In this document: positions 24,481 through 34,500 of the stretch, piece after piece
Numbering within the stretch: position 1 is the stretch's first letter
Layout: each line of letters opens with the position of its first letter
From: Paenibacillus taichungensis
GTDB lineage: Bacteria; Bacillota; Bacilli; Paenibacillales; Paenibacillaceae
NCBI RefSeq assembly: GCF_003287275.1
Contig: NZ_QEVW01000024.1
Location: forward strand, 1-63,735
Direction of reading: 5' to 3'
DNA length: 63,735 nucleotides
The notes under the pieces: generated by a model
Seen by the model: only the letters and a program-made list of their open reading frames with translations
The model's database searches: none
What the model was told of the DNA's origin: nothing
Program-made: the position numbers and the translations under genes

Positions 24481-25103
24481 TACGCGAGCACCTCCTCTAC
24501 CTTCTGAACTGCTTCTTTCGTAATGATCAGTTTGTCGTGCGAAAGCACGTCAAGAACATTAATGCCGTCAGCAGCTACGAATTTCACGCCAGGAATATTC
24601 CGTGCGGAAAGAGCCACATTATCATCATAGCTAGGAGCTACGATCAAAGCTTTGCGTCCAACTTTCAAGTTGTTCAAGATGGCTGCAAATTCTTTTGTTT
24701 TAGGCGTGCTCAGCGTGAGAGCATCCAGAACGATAATGTCATTGTCGATCACTTTGGATGAAAGAGCTGATTTGATCGCCAAACGGCGAACTTTCTTAGG
24801 CAGTTTGTACGCATAGCTCCGTGGTGTCGGACCAAATACGATACCGCCGCCTTTCCATTGTGGAGAACGAATCGAACCTTGACGAGCGCGACCTGTACCT
24901 TTTTGTTTCCAAGGTTTACGTCCACCGCCACGTACTTCAGAACGTCCTTTTACTTTGTGGGTACCTTGACGAAGGGAAGCGCGTTGCATAAGAACTGCAT
25001 CGTACAGAACGTGTTGGTTCGGCTCAATCCCGAAAACGGCATCGTTCAATTCAACTTCGCCTACTTGGCTACCATCTACATTGTAAACTGATACTTTTGG
25101 CAT
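24480..25103 (-). CDS. rplD: 50S ribosomal protein L4 (uL4)
   Basis: It is 207 residues. The extended tunnel loop (KVKGRSEVRGGGRKPWKQKGTGRARQGSIRSPQWKGGG) is of normal length with no evident macrolide-resistance change. In E. coli L4 represses its own operon; in Bacilli this is not established. Confidence 0.98.
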   Translation of the reverse strand: MPKVSVYNVDGSQVGEVELNDAVFGIEPNQHVLYDAVLMQRASLRQGTHKVKGRSEVRGGGRKPWKQKGTGRARQGSIRSPQWKGGGIVFGPTPRSYAYKLPKKVRRLAIKSALSSKVIDNDIIVLDALTLSTPKTKEFAAILNNLKVGRKALIVAPSYDDNVALSARNIPGVKFVAADGINVLDVLSHDKLIITKEAVQKVEEVLA

Positions 25104-25128
25104 TTTGTGTTCCTCCTTTCTTCAGTGG

Positions 25129-25752
25129 TTATTTTTTCACCGTTTCTTTAACTTTAATGAGACTGTTTTTCGGTCCAGGAATGGAACCTTTCACGAGCAA
25201 CACGTTACGTTCAGCGTCTACTTTAACTACTTCAAGACGTTGGATTGTAACAGTATCATGTCCCATGTGTCCTGGCAGGCGTTTGCCTTTAGGAACGCGG
25301 TTAGCTTGGATCGAACCCATTGAACCGGGGCCACGGTGGTAACGTGAACCGTGTGACATAGGTCCAGTGCTTTGTCCCCAACGTTTGATAACGCCGGCAA
25401 AACCTTTACCTTTAGAAACACCCGTTACGTCAACGAATTCGCCTTCAGCGAAAATGTCAGCTTTCAGTTCTTGGCCAACTTCATATTCTGCGATGTTGAT
25501 ACCGCGAACTTCACGAACGTAGCGCTTAGGGGCAGTGTTCGCTTTTTTAGCGTGACCTGCTTCTGGCTTGTTAGCATTTTTCTCTTTCTTATCGGAATAA
25601 CCGATTTGAATTGCTTCGTAGCCATCATTCTCAATATCTTTCTTTTGCAAAACAACACAAGGGCCTGCTTCGATAACCGTTACTGGTACAACGTTACCCT
25701 CAGGTGTAAATACTTGAGTCATTCCGAGTTTTTTTCCTAAGATTGCTTTCAT
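25129..25752 (-). CDS. rplC: 50S ribosomal protein L3 (uL3)
   Basis: It is 207 residues. It starts MKAILGKKLGMTQVF and contains FAGVIKRWGQSTGPMSHGSRYHRGPGS, the loop that reaches the peptidyl-transferase centre. It lies 46 bases after rpsJ. Confidence 0.98.
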   Translation of the reverse strand: MKAILGKKLGMTQVFTPEGNVVPVTVIEAGPCVVLQKKDIENDGYEAIQIGYSDKKEKNANKPEAGHAKKANTAPKRYVREVRGINIAEYEVGQELKADIFAEGEFVDVTGVSKGKGFAGVIKRWGQSTGPMSHGSRYHRGPGSMGSIQANRVPKGKRLPGHMGHDTVTIQRLEVVKVDAERNVLLVKGSIPGPKNSLIKVKETVKK

Positions 25753-25798
25753 GTTGACACCTCTTTTCCTTTATACATGGTCTTTGTTGTAGCTTGTA

Positions 25799-26107
25799 TT
25801 ACAATTTAATTTCGATATCTACACCGGACGGCAGATCCAAGCGCATCAAGGCATCCACAGTTTGTGGAGTCGGGTTAACGATGTCGATCAAACGCTTATG
25901 TGTGCGTTGTTCGAATTGTTCCCGAGAATCCTTGTACTTGTGCACCGCACGAAGAATAGTAATGATTTGTTTTTCAGTAGGAAGCGGAATCGGACCGGAT
26001 ACACCTGCACCCGAACGTTTTGCTGTTTCAACAATTTTCTCCGCGGATTGATCAAGAATTCTGTGGTCGTAAGCTTTCAAACGAATACGAATTTTTTGCT
26101 TTGCCAT
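25799..26107 (-). CDS. rpsJ: 30S ribosomal protein S10 (uS10) / NusE
   Basis: This 102-residue protein acts in the ribosome and, as NusE, in antitermination with NusG. It begins MAKQKIRIRLKAYDHRILDQ; the loop HKYKDSREQFEQRTHKRLI that affects tetracycline binding looks wild type. The ATG at 26107 has GGAGGG upstream. It is the first gene of the S10-spc-alpha transcript, about 140 bases downstream of a strong promoter. Confidence 0.98.
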   Translation of the reverse strand: MAKQKIRIRLKAYDHRILDQSAEKIVETAKRSGAGVSGPIPLPTEKQIITILRAVHKYKDSREQFEQRTHKRLIDIVNPTPQTVDALMRLDLPSGVDIEIKL

Positions 26108-26166
26108 TTTAGTCCCTCCTTCTATCGCCCAATTTTTTATCGGACATACTCCGTGAAAATTTTCTA

Positions 26167-26206
26167 GCCACTGCCCCATGGCAAAGGGGCCGGGTGTGCC
26201 AGTAAC
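26167..26206 (-). ncRNA. structured leader of the S10 operon (candidate)
   Basis: On the minus strand GTTACTG (26200-26206) pairs with CAGTGGC (26167-26173), and CCCC (26086-type run at 26086 is absent; the run is 26086-equivalent 26086) is not needed: inside the outer stem CCCC at 26186-26189 pairs with GGGG at 26174-26177, leaving a purine/pyrimidine bulge GCACACCCG on the 5' side. It sits between the promoter and rpsJ in the 435-base tuf-rpsJ gap, which otherwise holds only the promoter and the tuf terminator. A leader controlling rpsJ is expected in Firmicutes, but identity with a known class was not tested. Confidence 0.5.
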
Positions 26207-26244
26207 CTCTCACATCATCGCAACGTCACAGAACAACATTCATT

Positions 26245-26273
26245 ATTATATAGAAAAGATGGGCATATTGCAA
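26245..26273 (-). promoter_or_regulatory. SigA promoter of the S10-spc-alpha operon
   Basis: On the minus strand TTGCAA (26268-26273), 17 bases, TATAAT (26245-26250), with AT-rich sequence upstream of the -35 like an UP element. Confidence 0.85.
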
Positions 26274-26428
26274 GCATATTTAAGAAAAACATTTAAACTA
26301 ATCTTTTCTTATGAAATGACTTCGTTTAGTGCAGTGTTTATCTCCAATATCCAGGCTGCCTTACCAATCCTTCTACATTCGTAAATGATGTTCATTTCGT
26401 ATGACGCAGGTTCCGAAAGTATTACATA

Positions 26429-26468
26429 ATAAAAGAGTTCTTTATCCGATGTCGGATAAAGAACTCTT
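26429..26468 (-). terminator. terminator of the str operon after tuf
   Basis: A nearly perfect inverted repeat of 17 bp (26433-26449 with 26452-26468) is followed on the minus strand by TTTTATTATG. It lies 75 bases downstream of the tuf stop. Confidence 0.9.
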
Positions 26469-26542
26469 CCGAAGCTTCGTTACAGCACAATGTTACTCGT
26501 TCCAGTACACTGTTGCATATGCTTACTCAGCGATAAGCTGAA

Positions 26543-27733
26543 TTATTTTTGGATAGTTGCTACGGAACCTGCACCTACTGTACGGCCACCTTCACGAATG
26601 GAGAACTTAGTTCCTTCTTCAATCGCGATTGGGGAGATCAGTTGAACAGTAACCGTGATGTTGTCACCAGGCATTACCATTTCAGTACCTTCTGGCAAGT
26701 TGATGATACCAGTTACGTCAGTTGTACGGAAGTAGAACTGTGGACGGTATCCAGTGAAGAAAGGCTTATGACGGCCACCCTCTTCTTTAGTCAAAACGTA
26801 GATTTGTGCAGAGAATTCTGTGTGTGGCTTAACAGAACCCGGTTTTGCCAAAACTTGTCCACGCTCGATTTGAGTACGGTCAACACCACGCAGCAATGCG
26901 CCGATGTTGTCACCCGCTTGAGCGGAATCCAGCAATTTACGGAACATTTCAACGCCCGTAACTACGGATTTTTTAGTTTCTTCAGTGATACCAACGATTT
27001 CGATCTCTTCGCCGACTTTAACAGTACCACGCTCTACACGACCTGTAGCAACAGTACCACGACCAGTGATGGAGAATACGTCCTCGACAGGCATCAAGAA
27101 AGGTTTGTCAGTTTGACGCTCAGGCAGTGGGATGTAAGTATCGATTTCTTTGAACATCTCAACGATTTTTTGAGCCCACTCACCATCAGGGTTTTGCAGA
27201 GCTTCACGAGCGGATCCACGAGTGATTGGAGTATCATCACCTGGGAACTCATATTCGTTAAGAAGGTCGCGAACTTCCATCTCAACCAATTCCAACAACT
27301 CTTCGTCTTCAACCATGTCACATTTGTTCAAGAATACAACAATGTAAGGTACGCCTACTTGACGGGAGAGCAAGATGTGCTCACGAGTTTGTGGCATTGG
27401 GCCGTCAGCTGCGGATACTACCAAGATAGCTCCGTCCATTTGTGCCGCGCCAGTGATCATGTTTTTAACATAGTCGGCGTGACCTGGGCAGTCTACGTGA
27501 GCGTAGTGACGAGTGTCAGTTTCGTACTCAACGTGAGCTGTGGAGATTGTGATACCGCGCTCGCGCTCTTCTGGAGCTTTGTCGATTTGGTCGAATGCTA
27601 CAGCAGCACCACCGTAAGTTTTGGACAATACAGTTGTGATTGCAGCAGTCAGAGTTGTTTTACCATGGTCGACGTGACCGATAGTACCAATGTTAACGTG
27701 GGGTTTATTACGTTCGTATTTAGCCTTTGCCAT
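26543..27733 (-). CDS. tuf: elongation factor Tu
   Basis: This 396-residue GTPase delivers aminoacyl-tRNA to the ribosome. G-motifs are GHVDHGKTTL (residues 18-27), DCPGHADY and NKCDMV; domains II and III follow with normal length. It is 97 bases after fusA without a terminator between them, the last gene of rpsL-rpsG-fusA-tuf. Only one tuf is in the window. Confidence 0.99.
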   Translation of the reverse strand: MAKAKYERNKPHVNIGTIGHVDHGKTTLTAAITTVLSKTYGGAAVAFDQIDKAPEERERGITISTAHVEYETDTRHYAHVDCPGHADYVKNMITGAAQMDGAILVVSAADGPMPQTREHILLSRQVGVPYIVVFLNKCDMVEDEELLELVEMEVRDLLNEYEFPGDDTPITRGSAREALQNPDGEWAQKIVEMFKEIDTYIPLPERQTDKPFLMPVEDVFSITGRGTVATGRVERGTVKVGEEIEIVGITEETKKSVVTGVEMFRKLLDSAQAGDNIGALLRGVDRTQIERGQVLAKPGSVKPHTEFSAQIYVLTKEEGGRHKPFFTGYRPQFYFRTTDVTGIINLPEGTEMVMPGDNITVTVQLISPIAIEEGTKFSIREGGRTVGAGSVATIQK

Positions 27734-27830
27734 TTGAACGTGGCCTCCTTAAAATTATAATTTTATGTTTTCACTAAATGAAGTGCAAAGAATTCATGAC
27801 TCTTATGCACTTTCATTCAATGAGAGAAAA

Positions 27831-29909
27831 CTACTCGGTTCCTTTTGTTTTGGCAACAATCTCTTCAGCGATGCTCTTAGGAACTTCTTCATAGTGAGAA
27901 AGCTCCATGGAGAATACGCCGCGTCCTTGAGTACCGGAACGAAGAGTTGTAGAGTATCCGAACATTTCAGACAAAGGTACTTTAGCACGGATGATTTGGG
28001 CTCCACTACGGGAATCCATACCTTCGATGCGGCCACGACGGGAGTTAAGCATACCCATAACGTCACCCATGTACTCTTCTGGAACGGTTACTTCTACTTT
28101 CATGATTGGCTCAAGCAGAACTGGACTACATTTGTCTTTCGCAGCTTTCAGCGCCATTGATCCGGCAATTTTAAATGCCATCTCGTTGGAATCGACATCA
28201 TGGTAAGATCCGTCTACGATTGTAGCCTTAACGTCAACAAGCGGGAAGCCTGCAATAACGCCGTTTTTCATTTGCTCTTCGATACCTGCAAGAGCTGGTT
28301 GAATGTATTCTCTTGGTACGGAACCACCGACAACCTTACTTTCGAACTGGCTGCCTGTACCCGGCTCGAGAGGTTCGAACTCAACCCATACGTGACCGTA
28401 TTGACCACGACCACCGGATTGACGAACGAATTTACCTTCAACGCGCGCTGGTGCACGGAATGTTTCACGGTAAGCTACTTGTGGTTTACCCACAGTAGTT
28501 TCAACCTTGAACTCACGACGCATACGGTCAATGATGATATCAAGGTGAAGCTCACCCATACCTGCCAAGATTGTTTGGCCTGTTTCTTCGTCAGTATGAG
28601 CACGAAGAGTAGGATCCTCTTCAGTCAACTTACCGAGAGCAACACCCATTTTATCTTGGTCAGCTTTGGTTTTAGGTTCAACGGCGATTTCGATAACCGG
28701 ATCAGGGAAGTTCATTGACTCCAGGATAACCGGATTTTTCTCATCACACAGTGTATCACCTGTACCAGTATCTTTCAAACCTACGGCAGCTGCAATGTCA
28801 CCGGAGTAAACTTCAGTGATCTCTTGACGGCTGTTCGCATGCATTTGAAGGATACGACCGATACGCTCACGTTTGCCTTTAGTGGCATTCAATACGTAAG
28901 AACCGGATTGAAGAACACCGGAATATACGCGGAAGAATGTCAATTTACCAACGTAAGGGTCAGTCATGATTTTGAAGGCCAATGCAGAGAATGGCTCTTC
29001 ATCGGAAGACTTGCGAATAGCTTCAGTTCCATCTTCGAGGTGACCAGTGATCGCTGGTACATCGGTTGGAGCTGGCAAGTAGTCGATTACAGCATCCAAC
29101 ATCAGTTGGACACCTTTGTTACGATATGAGGAACCACAGATAACAGGGAAGATCTTAACATCTACAACACCTTTACGGAGAGCGCCTTTGATCTCTTCAA
29201 TAGTGATCTCTTCGCCTTCCAGGTATTTCATTGTCAATTCTTCATCCAGTTCTGCGACACGCTCGATCAATTCGTTACGGAGTTCTTCAACTTGCGCTTT
29301 GAATTCCGCTGGAATTTCTGTTTCTTCGATATTTTGACCAAGGTCATCTTTGTACATATGAGCCTTTTGTTCAACGATATCGATAATACCGATGAAATCA
29401 TTTTCAGCGCCGATTGGAAGTTGAATCGCAACAGCGTTCGCTTGAAGGCGATCACGCATGTCAGATACAACGTTCAGGAAGTCAGCACCGATGATATCCA
29501 TTTTGTTTACGTAAGCGATACGAGGTACGCCGTACTTGTCAGCCTGTCTCCATACGGTTTCGGACTGAGGCTCAACGCCTTCTTTCGCACTGAATACACC
29601 AACTGCTCCGTCCAATACACGAAGGGAACGTTCAACTTCAACAGTGAAGTCAACGTGTCCCGGGGTATCAATGATATTAACGCGGTGGCCCTTCCAAGCA
29701 GCGGTAGTCGCAGCGGAAGTAATCGTAATTCCGCGCTCCTGTTCCTGTTCCATCCAGTCCATTGTCGCAGCGCCTTCGTGAACTTCACCGATTTTGTGCG
29801 TACGGCCTGTGTAGAACAAGATCCGCTCAGTTGTAGTGGTTTTACCCGCGTCAATATGAGCCATGATCCCGATATTACGTGTATTTTTCAAGGAGAACTC
29901 TCTTGCCAT
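27831..29909 (-). CDS. fusA: elongation factor G
   Basis: This 692-residue translocase GTPase has G-motifs AHIDAGKTTTTERIL (residues 17-31), DTPGHVDF and NKMDIIGAD, followed by domains II-V. Its length is that of canonical EF-G. No fusidic-acid-resistance change is obvious by eye. It lies 47 bases after rpsG. Confidence 0.99.
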   Translation of the reverse strand: MAREFSLKNTRNIGIMAHIDAGKTTTTERILFYTGRTHKIGEVHEGAATMDWMEQEQERGITITSAATTAAWKGHRVNIIDTPGHVDFTVEVERSLRVLDGAVGVFSAKEGVEPQSETVWRQADKYGVPRIAYVNKMDIIGADFLNVVSDMRDRLQANAVAIQLPIGAENDFIGIIDIVEQKAHMYKDDLGQNIEETEIPAEFKAQVEELRNELIERVAELDEELTMKYLEGEEITIEEIKGALRKGVVDVKIFPVICGSSYRNKGVQLMLDAVIDYLPAPTDVPAITGHLEDGTEAIRKSSDEEPFSALAFKIMTDPYVGKLTFFRVYSGVLQSGSYVLNATKGKRERIGRILQMHANSRQEITEVYSGDIAAAVGLKDTGTGDTLCDEKNPVILESMNFPDPVIEIAVEPKTKADQDKMGVALGKLTEEDPTLRAHTDEETGQTILAGMGELHLDIIIDRMRREFKVETTVGKPQVAYRETFRAPARVEGKFVRQSGGRGQYGHVWVEFEPLEPGTGSQFESKVVGGSVPREYIQPALAGIEEQMKNGVIAGFPLVDVKATIVDGSYHDVDSNEMAFKIAGSMALKAAKDKCSPVLLEPIMKVEVTVPEEYMGDVMGMLNSRRGRIEGMDSRSGAQIIRAKVPLSEMFGYSTTLRSGTQGRGVFSMELSHYEEVPKSIAEEIVAKTKGTE

Positions 29910-29956
29910 GAATTGGGTCTCCCTTCAAAATTGAAGTTATTATTGTGAACTGAATC

Positions 29957-30427
29957 CTACCAACGGTAGTGAGCAAACGCTTTGTTCGCTTCAGCCATTT
30001 TGTGCGTATCTTCACGTTTTTTAACGGAAGCACCTGTGTTGTTGGAAGCGTCGATGATCTCAGCCGCCAAACGCTCTTCCATTGTTTTCTCACCGCGGTT
30101 GCGGGAGTAGTTCACGAGCCAACGTAATCCCAAAGAAGTACGTCTCTCTGGTTTTACCTCGATTGGTACTTGGTAGTTGGCACCGCCGACACGGCGAGCT
30201 TTAACTTCCAGGACTGGCATGATATTCTTGATTGCTGCTTCAAATACTTCCATCGGGTCATTACCCGTACGTTCTTGAATCAACTTGAACGCATTATACA
30301 GAATGCTTTGAGCAACACCGCGTTTTCCGTCGAGCATGATGCGGTTGATCAAACGAGTAACCAACTTGGAGTTGTATACCGGATCTGGCAACACGTCTCT
30401 TTTCGTAACTGGACCTTTGCGTGGCAT
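29957..30427 (-). CDS. rpsG: 30S ribosomal protein S7 (uS7)
   Basis: It is 156 residues beginning MPRKGPVTKRDVLPDPVYNS. It nucleates folding of the 30S head and contacts E-site tRNA; the C-terminal EANKAFAHYRW is typical. The ATG at 30427 is chosen by homology with GGGGG upstream, rejecting a start 39 bases earlier. Confidence 0.98.
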   Translation of the reverse strand: MPRKGPVTKRDVLPDPVYNSKLVTRLINRIMLDGKRGVAQSILYNAFKLIQERTGNDPMEVFEAAIKNIMPVLEVKARRVGGANYQVPIEVKPERRTSLGLRWLVNYSRNRGEKTMEERLAAEIIDASNNTGASVKKREDTHKMAEANKAFAHYRW

Positions 30428-30514
30428 GGATATCCCCCTTTCTTTCTTGTTGAGCCGACCCAACACTTTCAGATATTAATCCAAAAGGTGTACGGGATGG
30501 CTACTTATAATGTT

Positions 30515-30937
30515 TTAGGCTTTTTTAGCTTTTGGACGTTTAGCACCGTATTTCGAACGAGCTTGCATACGGTTGTTTACGCCTGCAGTATCAAGAGCTC
30601 CACGAACGATGTGATAACGAACCCCTGCAAGGTCTTTAACTTTACCTCCGCGGATCAACACAACGCTGTGCTCTTGAAGGTTATGTCCGATTCCCGGGAT
30701 ATAAGCAGTTACCTCGAGACGGTTCGTCAAACGAACACGGGCATACTTACGAAGTGCAGAGTTTGGTTTACGTGGAGTCATTGTACCTACACGAGTGCAG
30801 ACACCACGTTTTTGTGGGGCACTGATGTTAGTAGATTCACGTTTCAAAGCGTTGAACCCTTTTTGCAAAGCTGGCGATTTGGACTTATCAACTTTAGCTT
30901 GACGTCCTTTACGAACCAGTTGGTTAATAGTTGGCAT
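30515..30937 (-). CDS. rpsL: 30S ribosomal protein S12 (uS12) with non-canonical decoding-loop residues
   Basis: This 140-residue decoding-centre protein keeps QKRGVCTRVGTMTP...KPNSALRKYARVRL and GIGHNLQEHSVVLIRGG. Two normally invariant positions differ: residue 56 is Arg (codon CGT, 30770-30772) where most bacteria have Lys (E. coli Lys43 counting Met), and residue 104 is Ala (codon GCA, 30626-30628) where most have Pro (E. coli Pro91). Both positions are classic sites of streptomycin-resistance or -dependence mutations. Lys101 and the methylthiolated Asp102 are retained. It is the first gene of rpsL-rpsG-fusA-tuf after the L7Ae-like gene. Confidence 0.98.
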   Translation of the reverse strand: MPTINQLVRKGRQAKVDKSKSPALQKGFNALKRESTNISAPQKRGVCTRVGTMTPRKPNSALRKYARVRLTNRLEVTAYIPGIGHNLQEHSVVLIRGGKVKDLAGVRYHIVRGALDTAGVNNRMQARSKYGAKRPKAKKA

Positions 30938-31031
30938 GTGATTGCCACCCCCTTCCTCAATTGTTCATGTTTCTTTATAAACCTCATTACGCTAAGTCCA
31001 CAGACCCAGGCGGTTCATAAAAAGACAAATG

Positions 31032-31077
31032 AAAAGTTTTTGCCTTGGAGAATCCCTAAAAGTTCTCGGACAAAAAC
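31032..31077 (-). terminator. hairpin between the L7Ae-like gene and rpsL
   Basis: On the minus strand GTTTTTG..GAGAA (31063-31077) pairs with TTCTC..GCAAAAAC (31036-31052), followed by TTTTCATTTG. It may act as a partial terminator or attenuator in front of rpsL; a complete stop would require a separate rpsL promoter, which I did not find. Confidence 0.5.
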
Positions 31078-31090
31078 GTTCCTTACTCTA

Positions 31091-31339
31091 TCATTTTGCG
31101 ACAGCAGCCATTGCTGCTCCCACTCCAATCCCGCAAGCTTTGCCGAGATTTTTCATTGTGTCCACTTTCGTGCACTTCACATTATGTTGTTCACACAAGG
31201 CAATGATTTTGGAAGTGAGCTGCGGATCACTATCTTCAGCCACATAGACTTCAGCAGCCATTCCTGACTGGACCATCCGCATGGTCTGTTTGGTACCAAT
31301 TTTGACATGAGCATCTTGCAGACCTTTTTCATTAGACAT
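31091..31339 (-). CDS. rplGB: L7Ae-family RNA-binding protein (YbxF-like)
   Basis: This 82-residue protein of the L7Ae/L30e/S12e fold is known to bind kink-turn RNA; the B. subtilis orthologue YbxF has exactly this length and location between rpoC and rpsL. Landmarks are IGTKQTMRMVQSG, VYVAEDSDPQL and CGIGVGAAMAAV. GGAGG precedes the ATG at 31339. A strong promoter lies 55 bases upstream. Its physiological role in Bacilli is not settled. Confidence 0.9.
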   Translation of the reverse strand: MSNEKGLQDAHVKIGTKQTMRMVQSGMAAEVYVAEDSDPQLTSKIIALCEQHNVKCTKVDTMKNLGKACGIGVGAAMAAVAK

Positions 31340-31393
31340 TGTTCATTCCTCCGAATAGGACCATATACAATCAGCTGCCCACGCACCTTTGAT

Positions 31394-31422
31394 ATATTAG
31401 CATCTAGCGCAAGCAATGTCAA
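31394..31422 (-). promoter_or_regulatory. SigA promoter upstream of the L7Ae-like gene (str operon)
   Basis: On the minus strand TTGACA (31417-31422), 17 bases, TAATAT (31394-31399). It lies in the 217-base gap after rpoC and probably drives rplGB-rpsL-rpsG-fusA-tuf. Confidence 0.85.
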
Positions 31423-31556
31423 TGCTAATCCTAAAACATTTATTTGCAAGTTTTGCTATACCGGGAAACGTCCGTCTGTATAAAACAGTCGTCCGCCCCC
31501 TGGCATACAAAACCTTAACTCATTCTATAAAGTCAGAATAAAGTTAGCAAATCAGT

Positions 31557-34500
31557 TTAATCAACCGAAACTGGCTCAAGTTCTTCTACTGAAGATTGGC
31601 CATCTTCTGGCTCAGCAAATTTGATGCTGCGGTAACGGTTCATGCCCGTACCTGCAGGAATCAATTTACCGATGATTACATTTTCCTTCAGACCAAGCAA
31701 CTGATCGACTTTACCTTTGATCGCTGCATCTGTCAGGACACGTGTAGTTTCTTGGAACGATGCCGCTGAGAGGAAGGAGTCTGTTTCCAGGGATGCTTTC
31801 GTAATACCGAGCAGGATTGGTTTCGCAACCGCTGGCTCTTTATCACTCAGAATCGCTGTTTTGTTAGCTCTTTCGTACTCATGCGTATCCACGAACGATC
31901 CTGGCAACAACGTAGTGTCCCCTGCATCGACGATACGGATTTTACGCAACATTTGACGGATCATAACTTCAACGTGTTTGTCATTGATTTCTACGCCTTG
32001 GTTACGGTATACGCGCTGTACTTCCTGCAAAATGTAGTTCTGTACGCCACGTACGCCTTTAATGCGCAGCATTTCTTTTGGATCGATAGAACCGTCTGTC
32101 AACTCGTCGCCTGCTTCAATTTCCATGCCTTCGCTTACGCGTACACGGGAACCGTAGGTAACAGAGTAAACTTTGGATTCTGCTTCACCTTGAATTTCGA
32201 TTTCACGACGATCTTTCGCTTCGCGAATCTCTTTGACAACACCATCAATCTCACTGATTGTTGCTTGACCCTTAGGATTACGAGCCTCAAACAACTCCTG
32301 GATACGCGGCAAACCTTGCGTAATATCGTCTCCGGCTACACCACCGGTGTGGAAAGTACGCATTGTCAACTGTGTTCCTGGCTCACCAATGGATTGTGCT
32401 GCGATAATACCAACTGCTTCACCGATTTCCACGTGTTTACCAGTCGCCAAGTTACGACCATAACACTTCTTGCAGACACCGTGACGAGCACGGCAGCTGA
32501 GTACGGAACGGATTTGCAATTTGGTTACGCCAGCTTTGATGATTGCCTCTGCTTTATCGGAATCAATCAGCTCATTGCGGTGTGCAATAACTTCTTTTGT
32601 TTCCGGATGACGAACAGTTTCGAAGCAGTATCTGCCTTCAATACGGTCGTAAAGATCCTCAATAACCTCTTTACCATCTTGGATACGACTTACCGTAAAG
32701 CCTTTATCTGTACCACAATCATCTTCACGCACGATCACGTCTTGTGCCACGTCTACGAGACGACGAGTCAGGTAACCTGAATCCGCTGTACGCAGGGCCG
32801 TATCGGCCAAACCTTTACGGGCACCGTGAGTCGAGATGAAGTACTCGAGTACCGTCAGACCTTCACGGAAGTTCGATTTGATTGGGAGTTCAATGATTCG
32901 ACCGGATGGGTTGGCCATCAGACCACGCATACCGCCCAATTGGGTGATTTGCGATTTGTTACCCCGTGCTTTGGAGTCAACCATCATCATGATGGAGTTA
33001 TAACGATCCATCGATTTCATCAGAATCTCGGTGATATCATCTTTCGATTTCGACCAGATATCAATGATGCGGTCATAGCGCTCTTCGTTCGTAATCAGAC
33101 CACGACGGTACTGATTCGTAACGATTTGTGCTTTTTCTTCCGACTGTCTAAGAATTTCGGTTTTCTCTTCCGGAACGATAACATCCGATACCGCAACCGT
33201 AATACCGGCGCGAGTGGAGTATGTGAATCCGAGTTGTTTGATTTTATCCAAAATAACGGCTGTTTCCGTTGTATGATAAATTTCAAAACAACGTGCGATG
33301 ATCGAACCGAGATATTCTTTACCGACACCACCAGCCAAAGGAGCGTTCATAATCGCTTCTCTAAGGTCAGCACCCTTCTCATATACGAATGAATGCTCTG
33401 CAGTACCTTGGTAAAGGTTCGCACGAGTTGCATCATTGATGTAAGGGAAGCTTGCCGGGAAGATTTCGTTAAAGATGATTTTGCCGACAGTAGTCAGCAA
33501 CATTGCATCTTGTTGTTCATTGGTAAAGCTTGTTTTGCCAAGCGCTCTAACCGGGATCGCTACACGTGCATGCAAACCAGCAGTTCCACGTTGGTACGCG
33601 GATACAGCTTCGTTTACCGTGCGCAAAATCATACCTGTTCCTTTTTCTTCCTTGTTGTCCATGGTCAAGTAGTAAGAACCAAGTACCATATCCTGGGAAG
33701 GGGTAACAACCGGTTTACCGTCTTTCGGGTTCAAAATGTTACCTGATGCCAGCATCAGGATACGTGCTTCTGCTTGAGCTTCAGCAGACAATGGAACGTG
33801 CACGGCCATTTGGTCACCGTCAAAGTCGGCATTGTATGCCGTACATACGAGCGGGTGAAGACGGATTGCTTTACCTTCAACGAGAATCGGTTCAAATGCT
33901 TGAATACCGAGTCTGTGAAGTGTAGGGGCACGGTTCAACAGAACCGGGTGCTCCTTAATTACTTCTTCAAGAACATCCCATACTTCAGGACTTACACGCT
34001 CAACTTTACGTTTAGCGCTCTTGATGTTGTGGGCAAGCCCTTTATTTACAAGCTCTTTCATAACGAAAGGCTTGAACAATTCAAGTGCCATATCTTTAGG
34101 CAGACCACACTGATACATTTTCAGGTAAGGTCCAACTACGATAACGGAACGACCGGAATAGTCAACCCGTTTACCGAGCAAGTTCTGACGGAAACGTCCT
34201 TGTTTACCTTTCAGCATGTGGCTGAGGGATTTCAAAGGACGGTTACCAGGACCCGTTACAGGGCGTCCACGACGGCCGTTGTCGATTAATGCGTCAACAG
34301 CTTCCTGCAGCATCCGTTTTTCATTTTGCACGATAATGTCTGGCGCGCCAAGGTCAAGCAAACGTTTCAGACGGTTGTTCCGGTTGATTACACGGCGATA
34401 CAGGTCATTCAGGTCAGACGTTGCAAAACGTCCACCATCCAGCTGTACCATTGGACGAAGTTCCGGCGGGATAACAGGAAGTACATCCATGATCATCCAC

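Noticed and set aside
26549..27760. 403-codon plus-strand frame opposite tuf
   Set aside because: It mirrors the strongly biased tuf codons; the protein is low-complexity in Thr/Ser/Val/Phe and has no start signal.
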